Source: Anaerolineales bacterium
GTDB lineage: Bacteria > Chloroflexota > Anaerolineae > Anaerolineales > Villigracilaceae
Direction: 5' to 3'
DNA length: 64,000 bases
Assembly (NCBI GenBank): GCA_016789305.1
Contig: JAEURJ010000016.1
Location: 124,001-188,000, forward strand
The notes beneath the pieces were generated by a model that had not been told where the DNA came from, searched no databases, and saw nothing but the letters and a program-made list of their open reading frames with translations. The position numbers and the translations under genes are program-made. Of the stretch, positions 59,135 through 64,000 are shown in pieces (the first letter of the stretch is position 1; every line of letters starts with the position of its first letter).

Positions 59135-59199
59135 TTGACAGTTCTGACCTGAATTTGTTATATTTTGTCAATCTTTGTTAAAGGTAACAAAATATAACA
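59135..59199 (+). promoter_or_regulatory. Promoter and nested palindromic operator of the DeoR-NosL-like gene
   Basis: TTGACA (59135-59140) lies 17-18 bases from TTATATT. Overlapping the -10 box, a perfect 13-bp inverted pair TGTTATATTTTGT (59156-59168) and ACAAAATATAACA (59187-59199) encloses a second pair, TTTGTTA-AAGG-TAACAAA (59174-59191). This is the layout expected for autorepression by the adjacent regulator. Confidence 0.7.
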
Positions 59200-59202
59200 T
59201 TT

Positions 59203-59757
59203 ATGACTGTCCCATCCATTGACCGTGAAAAGAAAATATTAGAACTCTTGCAGCAGCAAGGCAGCGCATCCATCCAGGAATTGGTGGATGCGTTTGGCGT
59301 TTCCAACATGACCATCCATCGTGACTTGAACAAGTTGATGGAAGCCGGGCACCTTCAAAAAAAACATGGTGGTGTGACTTTGGCCAACAAATCAGCCATT
59401 TCCGTAGAGGGACAGTGTGCCATGTGCGGCAAGCCAAATTCAGAGCGAACCATTTTCATTGTGAATCTGGAAAACGGCGAGCAAAAACGTGCCTGTTGTG
59501 TCCACTGCGGCCTGATGATCCAAAGCCAGACCAAAAACGTCTGGCAATCCCTTACCACCGATTATTTACATGGTCACAAGATCAGTGCAAATCAGGCTTT
59601 CTATCTACTGGGAAGCGATTTAAGCATCTGCTGTGTCCCCAGCATTTTAAGTTTCGGTTCGCAAAAGGAAGCGGAAAAGTTTCGAAAAGGATTTGGGGGA
59701 CGCATTGCGAACATGGATGAAACTTTGAATTATTTACATAAAATGATGCACGCGTAG
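59203..59757 (+). CDS. DeoR-type HTH fused to a NosL-like metal-binding domain
   Basis: 184 residues. Residues 1-60 are a DeoR winged helix (DREKKILELLQQQGSASIQELVDAFGVSNMTIHRDLNKLMEAGHLQKKHGGV). Unlike normal DeoR proteins, no sugar-phosphate domain follows. Residues about 68-184 carry QCAMCG (Cys72, 75) and ACCVHCGLM (Cys98, 99, 102) and then LTTDYLHGHKISANQAFYLLGSD, FGSQKEAEKFRKGFGGRIANMDETL, which follows the NosL pattern. NosL binds Cu(I) for nitrous-oxide reductase. A copper-responsive repressor is inferred, supported by the PCu(A)C gene 43 bases downstream and the palindromic operator. Confidence 0.82.
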   Translation: MTVPSIDREKKILELLQQQGSASIQELVDAFGVSNMTIHRDLNKLMEAGHLQKKHGGVTLANKSAISVEGQCAMCGKPNSERTIFIVNLENGEQKRACCVHCGLMIQSQTKNVWQSLTTDYLHGHKISANQAFYLLGSDLSICCVPSILSFGSQKEAEKFRKGFGGRIANMDETLNYLHKMMHA

Positions 59758-59800
59758 CGTGATTCAGAAATATTCACACACCTACAAAGGAAGAGTACTA

Positions 59801-60322
59801 ATGAAAAAGCTTTTGACGTTCGTTTTGGCAAGTATGTTTCTATTGAGTGCTTGTGGCGCAGCCGATGACGGCCATGACCATGCTGATGGCACCGGAGTTG
59901 AGATCCATGATCCTTGGGCGCGTTCCGCCGCTCTGGGGGACAATACTGCAGCCTATATGCTGGTACACAATCATTCCACATCTGAGGATGCCATTGTGGG
60001 AGCTTCAACAGATGTCGCGGAATCTGCTGAAATTCATCTGAGTCAAATCGATGCAAATGGGGTCATGGAGATGATTCATCAGGATTCCGTCGCACTCCCG
60101 GCGGATACTGAATTGGAATTTAAGCCTGGTAGTTATCATATTATGTTAATTGGCTTGAAGCAGGATCTCAAGAAAGGCGATGAAATTACCGTGACCCTGC
60201 ATTTCCAGACGCATGAAGATATCGTTGTCACCATCCCTGTTTATGACGCGGCGGAAATGGGCGGCGAAGGCATGGACATGGATATGCATGACGATATGCA
60301 CGAAGAGACCCCCGCCCCATAA
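59801..60322 (+). CDS. PCu(A)C-type copper chaperone lipoprotein
   Basis: 173 residues. Signal peptide with lipobox (MFLLSACG), then a His/Asp segment (DDGHDHADG). The PCuAC (DUF461) domain has IHDPWARSAALGDNTAAYMLVHN, AEIHLSQIDANGVMEM and GSYHIMLIGLKQDLKKGDEITVTLHF: the pattern H-x(n)-M ... H-x-M that binds Cu(I) outside the membrane, for delivery to CuA oxidases. The C-terminal tail GMDMDMHDDMHEE adds Met/His sites. AAGGAAGAG precedes ATG 59801. It probably shares a transcript with the DeoR-NosL-like regulator. Confidence 0.92.
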   Translation: MKKLLTFVLASMFLLSACGAADDGHDHADGTGVEIHDPWARSAALGDNTAAYMLVHNHSTSEDAIVGASTDVAESAEIHLSQIDANGVMEMIHQDSVALPADTELEFKPGSYHIMLIGLKQDLKKGDEITVTLHFQTHEDIVVTIPVYDAAEMGGEGMDMDMHDDMHEETPAP

Positions 60323-60352
60323 GAAATTATCCGCCCAAGCACAAATTTCTGA

Positions 60353-60382
60353 GCCACCCCATTAGAATGGGGTGGCTTTTTT
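60353..60382 (+). terminator. Hairpin terminator
   Basis: GCCACCCCATT / AATGGGGTGGC, two-base loop core, then six T. Confidence 0.9.
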
Positions 60383-60496
60383 GATTGTCTAAACTCAAAG
60401 AATATAAATCCAAAATGTGCGGAATCATACCCGTGTCAGGTCGGAAGCGCAGGCGACTGATAAATCCTGAGGGGAAATTAATCCTATTCTCATAAT

Positions 60497-60539
60497 TGTG
60501 ATAAAAGTTACAGAAATTTCCAAGGCATAGCCTTATAGT
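60497..60539 (+). promoter_or_regulatory. nrfHA promoter with CRP/FNR-type site
   Basis: TGTGA-N6-TTACA (60497-60512) is one base off a perfect CRP-type palindrome. TATAGT at 60534-60539 sets the start near 60546, so the site is centred at about -41.5, the classic class II activator position. The rest of the gap from 60383 shows nothing further. Confidence 0.6.
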
Positions 60540-60566
60540 ATTCTCAATTCATCCCAAGGATCACCC

Positions 60567-61058
60567 ATGACAAAATTTCCAATTACCGTCATTGCAATCG
60601 TAGTCGCATTTTTTGCGTTGGGTTATTTTGCCTACGTGTCGGATGCGGCTGCCTATGGAGGAAATGCTCCTGAGACCTGCGCCAACTGTCACGTGATGGA
60701 TTCGCAATACGAGAACTGGTATCACGGCGGGCATGAGAACTGGGCGAAGTGCACCGATTGTCATTTACCTCACGATAATTTTGCGATCTACTATGCGGAA
60801 AAAGGAAGGCAGGGCATGAAGGATACCTATGCTTTTGTCACGGGAAACATCCCGGTTTCCATTCGCGCCAGTGACCAAACGAAGGGGATCATTCAAAACA
60901 ATTGTATTCACTGCCATGAACAGACCGTGGAAAATATTGTGATGGGCGCCCAGCCATTTGACCGTTATTGTTGGGAATGCCATCGCACGGTGGCACATGG
61001 CGAACGCGGGGCCTCCGGTCTCCCCTATCAAGACTCAGCTCTATATCCTGTTAAATAA
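60567..61058 (+). CDS. nrfH: NrfH-type tetrahaem cytochrome c (quinol dehydrogenase)
   Basis: 163 residues. A signal anchor (FPITVIAIVVAFFALGYFAYV) leads to four CxxCH haem sites: CANCH, CTDCH, CIHCH and CWECH. This is the NapC/NirT family, and the partner NrfA gene follows by 13 bases. NrfH takes electrons from menaquinol and passes them to NrfA at the outer side of the membrane. AAGGATCACCC precedes ATG 60567. Confidence 0.95.
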   Translation: MTKFPITVIAIVVAFFALGYFAYVSDAAAYGGNAPETCANCHVMDSQYENWYHGGHENWAKCTDCHLPHDNFAIYYAEKGRQGMKDTYAFVTGNIPVSIRASDQTKGIIQNNCIHCHEQTVENIVMGAQPFDRYCWECHRTVAHGERGASGLPYQDSALYPVK

Positions 61059-61071
61059 GGAGAATGTAACC

Positions 61072-62409
61072 ATGAAGAATTACACCACTCTCATTCTATC
61101 GGGTCTCGTCATTATTCTGGCGGCGGTACTGGTAGGTGTACTCACTTATGAAAGAAATCAACCGGCCGAGGAAAGGGCTGTTCAACCATTGGTTGAAATT
61201 GCACCCATGGAACCCGATTCATCGAAGTGGGGAATCAATTTCCCCAACCAATATGATTCGTTCATGAAAACCGAGACCAACAACACGCCTACCACGTTTG
61301 CAGGCTCCTCTCAATTTTCCTGGCTGGAACGCGATCCACGTCAGGTGATCTTGTTCGCGGGATATCCTTTTAGCAAGGACTACAACGATGACCGCGGACA
61401 CGCCAACGCGCTTGCAGATGTACGTGCCACAGGCCGCTTGAATTTGGACGATTCAAACCCCAAACATACACCAGCCACATGTTATTCCTGTAAATCAACG
61501 GATAACCCGGGATTGTGGGATGAATTGGGCATGGAAGCTTACGACAAGATGACATTCAATGAAATGACGCCTAATATCAATAATTCCATCGGCTGTGCGA
61601 ACTGCCACGAAGCGGGAACGATGCGATTGATCGTCACCAATCCGGCTTTGAAGGAAGCTTTAGCCGCACAAGGTAAGGATTGGGAAACTTTCACCCGTCA
61701 GGAAATGCGAACGGTGGTTTGTGCCAACTGTCATGTGGAATATTATTTCAAAGGTGACGGTAAGTATCTTACCTTCCCGTGGGCAAATGGAACCGATATT
61801 GACAGCATTTTGGCTTACTACGAAGAATCCGGCTTCAAGGATTGGGCTTATCCCGATGCCGACACACCCATGCTCAAGGCGCAGCATCCGGAATATGAAT
61901 TCTTCACAGCCAACAGCACTCATTACAATGCCGGCGTTTCATGTGCAGATTGCCACATGCCGTACGTCAGCGATGGTGCGACAAAATATTCCTCGCACGA
62001 TGTTCACAGTCCGCTGTTGAACGCGGAACAATCCTGCGGACAATGTCACACGGATACGCAGTATGTGACCAATCGTGTCGCGGCCATTCAAGAACAAGTG
62101 GCATCCACCAAGATCCAAACAGAAGATGCGATCCTGGATGCGATCACCGCGATCAAGGCAGCGGTGGCAGCCGGCAATGCGGATGCGGCATTATTGGATC
62201 AGGCTCGCAAATTGCATCGCGAAGCGCAATTTATGTGGGACTTTGTCTCAGCCGAAAACAGCACAGGCTTCCACAACCCGGAATATGCGCTAAAAATTCT
62301 GGCAGAATCCACAAACCGCGCAAGGCAGGCTCAAATGCTTGCAGCACAATCCATTGGCGATACGTCGCTTCTTTCGACGGGCACCTATTACGTCACGCCC
62401 ACGCCATAA
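61072..62409 (+). CDS. nrfA: Cytochrome c nitrite reductase NrfA (ammonia forming)
   Basis: 445 residues. N-terminal anchor (LILSGLVIILAAVLVGVLTYE), then five haem sites: CYSCK, the lysine-ligated catalytic haem, and CANCH, CANCH, CADCH, CGQCH. The active-site region around QHPEYEFFTANSTHYNAGVSC and KYSSHDVHSPL has the expected His and Gln residues. It reduces nitrite to ammonium with six electrons. AAGGAGA supports ATG 61072. A hairpin with a T-rich tail follows. In this setting the operon provides nitrite respiration or detoxification. Confidence 0.97.
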   Translation: MKNYTTLILSGLVIILAAVLVGVLTYERNQPAEERAVQPLVEIAPMEPDSSKWGINFPNQYDSFMKTETNNTPTTFAGSSQFSWLERDPRQVILFAGYPFSKDYNDDRGHANALADVRATGRLNLDDSNPKHTPATCYSCKSTDNPGLWDELGMEAYDKMTFNEMTPNINNSIGCANCHEAGTMRLIVTNPALKEALAAQGKDWETFTRQEMRTVVCANCHVEYYFKGDGKYLTFPWANGTDIDSILAYYEESGFKDWAYPDADTPMLKAQHPEYEFFTANSTHYNAGVSCADCHMPYVSDGATKYSSHDVHSPLLNAEQSCGQCHTDTQYVTNRVAAIQEQVASTKIQTEDAILDAITAIKAAVAAGNADAALLDQARKLHREAQFMWDFVSAENSTGFHNPEYALKILAESTNRARQAQMLAAQSIGDTSLLSTGTYYVTPTP

Positions 62410-62420
62410 TCAATTAAACA

Positions 62421-62456
62421 GACTCCCCGTCTATAATGGACGGGGAGTTTTCGTTT
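62421..62456 (+). terminator. Hairpin terminator after nrfA
   Basis: ACTCCCCGTC / GACGGGGAGT, then TTTTCGTTTT. Confidence 0.85.
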
Positions 62457-62507
62457 TAAGGGAACTTATTCCGAGTTCTGATCGTTTGGATTCAACAAGG
62501 AGAAAAA

Positions 62508-62954
62508 ATGAAAAAGATTGTCTTCGCACTACTAACCATCATCCTGGCGGCCTGTTCATTCACCGCGTCCAGCGAGTACGACCAAAACCTCGGCAAATGG
62601 CAGGATGCAAAAATTACTCATTATCGTTATACGCTTTCCATTGGTTGTTTTTGTGCGTTCAGGGAAGACATGCCAGTAATCGTTGAAGTTTTGAACGGAG
62701 AAATCGTCTCGATCATTTCCGCGAATGGCTCACCCATGGACTCGGCAAATCCTGCATATTCATCAGTCGAATATTATGCGACGATGGACCGCCTCTTTAC
62801 CCAGCTGAAATCTGCCCTTGATGAAGCAGATGAAGTGGCCGCTGTCTACGACTCGACCTACGGATTCCCCACTTCCATTTCGATCGACCAGATCAAGGAT
62901 GCTGTGGACGACGAGTTGTTCATCACGGTTGAAAATTTTGAAGTTCTTGAATAA
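62508..62954 (+). CDS. DUF6174-type lipoprotein
   Basis: 148 residues. Signal peptide with lipobox (TIILAACSF), then a domain with WQDAKITHYRYTLSIGCFCAF (CxC motif), VIVEVLNGEIVSI, a helix TMDRLFTQLKSALDEA and YDSTYGFPTSISIDQIKDAVDDELFITVENFEVL. This order matches DUF6174, a secreted domain of unknown role. GGAG is eight bases before ATG 62508. It is separated from nrfA by a terminator and ends in a hairpin shared with the convergent regulator gene. Confidence 0.82.
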   Translation: MKKIVFALLTIILAACSFTASSEYDQNLGKWQDAKITHYRYTLSIGCFCAFREDMPVIVEVLNGEIVSIISANGSPMDSANPAYSSVEYYATMDRLFTQLKSALDEADEVAAVYDSTYGFPTSISIDQIKDAVDDELFITVENFEVLE

Positions 62955-62955
62955 T

Positions 62956-62992
62956 AAATCAAAAGCGACCTGCGTAAGGTCGCTTTTGATTT
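62956..62992. terminator. Bidirectional hairpin terminator
   Basis: AAATCAAAAGCGACC / GGTCGCTTTTGATTT, seven-base loop, between convergent genes. Confidence 0.85.
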
Positions 62993-62996
62993 AAAC

Positions 62997-63674
62997 TCAT
63001 TGCATCCACTGATCCAAAATTTCCTGATCTGCGATCAGGATGCGCCGTTCCTCCATTTTGATGGCACCGCTGCGTTCCAATTCCTTTATGGAGCGGGCAA
63101 CGACCTCACGCACGGTTCCCAATCTTGCAGCCAGCTGCTCCTGCGTCCAGATAGGCGCGGACTTCTCCCCTGGCAATTCGGCAATCAAACGAGCAAGGCG
63201 GTGAGTCACTTGATAGAATGCCATTTCGCTGGCCATGCGGACCATGCCGCGCAGCATTTTCCCAAAGTTGTTCAGCACTTTTTGCGCAAACACCGGGTGA
63301 GACAAAATCAACTCATGAAGCTTCTCCCTGTCGATCACCCAAACACGACACAGTTCAAGAGCGCCTACATTGACAGGATTTGTCCCTTCGTCAAAGGCAG
63401 GCACTTCCGCAAACGTATCACCTTCCTGCAACATCCGAATGATGTATTGTCGTCCCTGGGGGGAAAGGGTAAAAATCTTGGCGCTGCCTTGTTCGATAAT
63501 ATGCAATCCATCGCAGGGATCCCCCTCCCAAAATAATACATCTCCGCGCTGGTATTCGCGAAGATGCATATGTTCAGCAATATCCTTCAGGATCGCTCCT
63601 GAAAGATCATCGAAATATTCATTTGCTTTTAAAACTTTCAACCTTTTTTGAACATCGGTTTCAATAGGCTTCAT
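62997..63674 (-). CDS. Crp/Fnr-family transcription regulator
   Basis: 225 residues: an N-terminal cNMP-type beta barrel (LREYQRGDVLFWEGDPCDGLHIIEQGSAKIF, GDTFAEVPAFDEG), a dimerisation helix (VLNNFGKMLRGMVRMASEMAFYQVTHRLARLI) and a winged helix with recognition segment TQEQLAARLGTVREVVARSIKELERSGAI. The barrel lacks the FGE...RxA cAMP cassette, and the N-terminus lacks the FNR cysteine cluster, so the signal may be haem or another ligand as in DNR/NnrR proteins. It lies 2.4 kb from a CRP/FNR-type site upstream of nrfHA, which is a plausible target. Confidence 0.9.
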   Translation of the reverse strand: MKPIETDVQKRLKVLKANEYFDDLSGAILKDIAEHMHLREYQRGDVLFWEGDPCDGLHIIEQGSAKIFTLSPQGRQYIIRMLQEGDTFAEVPAFDEGTNPVNVGALELCRVWVIDREKLHELILSHPVFAQKVLNNFGKMLRGMVRMASEMAFYQVTHRLARLIAELPGEKSAPIWTQEQLAARLGTVREVVARSIKELERSGAIKMEERRILIADQEILDQWMQ

Positions 63675-63682
63675 ATATAAAA

Positions 63683-64000
63683 CTATATTTCACTCAACAG
63701 CACTTGATCCGTTCCACGGTCCACCTCCCACGGATAGACAATGAAAGCATCCGTGGTGGCTGCGTAATAATCGGGTCGTGCGCTGCCAAACAAATTACGA
63801 TAAGGGTTGAAATGCAACACGCAGGTTTCGGGAAAACCACCCGCAGCAGAAACACGATTCTTGACTGCGGTGATGGTTCGTCCCGAACCCCACACATCGT
63901 CAACGATCAGAGTGGGCCTGCCGCGCAATTTGTCCTCAGCTGGGAATTGGATAAACTCCGGCCATGCCATGAATGCAGAGGATTTCTGGCTTTCCATTTG
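63683..64000 (-). CDS. Phosphoribosyltransferase (truncated by window edge)
   Basis: About 105 C-terminal residues are visible. The PRPP-binding loop is TLIVDDVWGSGRTITAV, followed by VLHFNPYRNLFGSARPDYYA. An ATG at 63997 exists, but a type I PRTase needs about 60 more residues before this loop, so the gene probably continues beyond the window. It starts upstream of the Crp/Fnr gene and its stop is eight bases from that gene's start, so the two may be cotranscribed. Confidence 0.8.
   Translation of the reverse strand, partial: QMESQKSSAFMAWPEFIQFPAEDKLRGRPTLIVDDVWGSGRTITAVKNRVSAAGGFPETCVLHFNPYRNLFGSARPDYYAATTDAFIVYPWEVDRGTDQVLLSEI

Noticed and set aside
62997-63674. Oxygen-sensing FNR proper
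   Set aside because: The N-terminal cysteine cluster that binds the 4Fe-4S centre is missing.
63683-63997. Complete 104-residue phosphoribosyltransferase
   Set aside because: The PRPP loop lies too close to the supposed start; the fold needs more N-terminal sequence, so the gene runs off the window.
1-64000. CRISPR arrays, insertion sequences, prophage or integrase genes
   Set aside because: No regularly spaced direct repeats and no transposase, integrase or phage structural protein were recognised.

Overview
The window looks like a chromosomal segment of a Chloroflexota bacterium, probably Anaerolineae. I infer this from gene content and style: lipoproteins with Thr/Pro-rich tails, a stand-alone methylmalonyl-CoA mutase catalytic subunit, a three-paralogue M42 aminopeptidase operon, NrfHA, a four-domain S1 protein, and many short genes with strong hairpin terminators. 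No rRNA, insertion sequence, phage or CRISPR array was seen. One tRNA (Glu, UUC), one T-box leader and one c-di-GMP-I riboswitch are present.

Layout. 1-7.4 kb: end of kynureninase, two small genes, an ABC-2 exporter (ATPase plus two permeases), a TsnR-type 23S rRNA methyltransferase, an RluA-type pseudouridine synthase and a DUF1015 protein. 7.7-13.2 kb: surface lipoproteins (beta-propeller, M23 peptidase, NBR1-Ig-like) around recA. 13.2-17.1 kb: a MacB-like exporter whose ATPase carries two cyclic-nucleotide-binding domains. 17.3-20.4 kb: a secretion cluster with a SipW/ER-type signal peptidase fused to a DUF5305-like region and three small secreted proteins sharing an Ala-[AS]-[ST]-Asn-Thr motif; the last sits behind a c-di-GMP-I riboswitch and terminator. 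20.4-30 kb: CoA-binding protein, methyltransferase, HtpG, small membrane proteins, a PilZ protein, two paralogous CxxC membrane proteins, methylmalonyl-CoA mutase. 30-35.4 kb: a compact operon encoding a DUF2207-like membrane protein that ends in a Cys-Ala repeat tail, a PqqD-like/radical SAM/SPASM enzyme, a cysteine-less radical SAM paralogue and a methyltransferase. I consider this the best candidate for an undescribed modification system.

35.4-43.4 kb: RMD1-like protein, metallopeptidase lipoprotein, tyrosine phosphatase, LepB, tRNA-Glu, ASCH protein, M19 dipeptidase, ribosomal protein S1. 43.5-45.6 kb: a chlI/chlD-type chelatase whose AAA+ and VWA parts are joined only by a -1 shift at a nine-A run. 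45.6-55.3 kb: oxidoreductase, hydrolase, serS behind a T-box leader that contains an inserted-looking palindromic repeat, DUF456 protein, and the M42/S51 peptidase operon. 55.3-64 kb: SbcC/Rad50-like ATPase, glycosyltransferase, a DeoR-NosL-like fusion regulator next to a PCu(A)C copper chaperone, nitrite reductase NrfHA with a CRP/FNR-type site near -41.5, a Crp/Fnr regulator and a truncated phosphoribosyltransferase.

Themes that connect genes: c-di-GMP (riboswitch, PilZ), copper handling (DeoR-NosL plus PCuAC), anaerobic nitrite ammonification (Crp/Fnr plus NrfHA), peptide catabolism (three M42, S51, M19), and an apparent use of leaderless transcripts (a -10 box six or seven bases before ATG in at least four genes). 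All functional calls are from reading the sequence; no database search was run.
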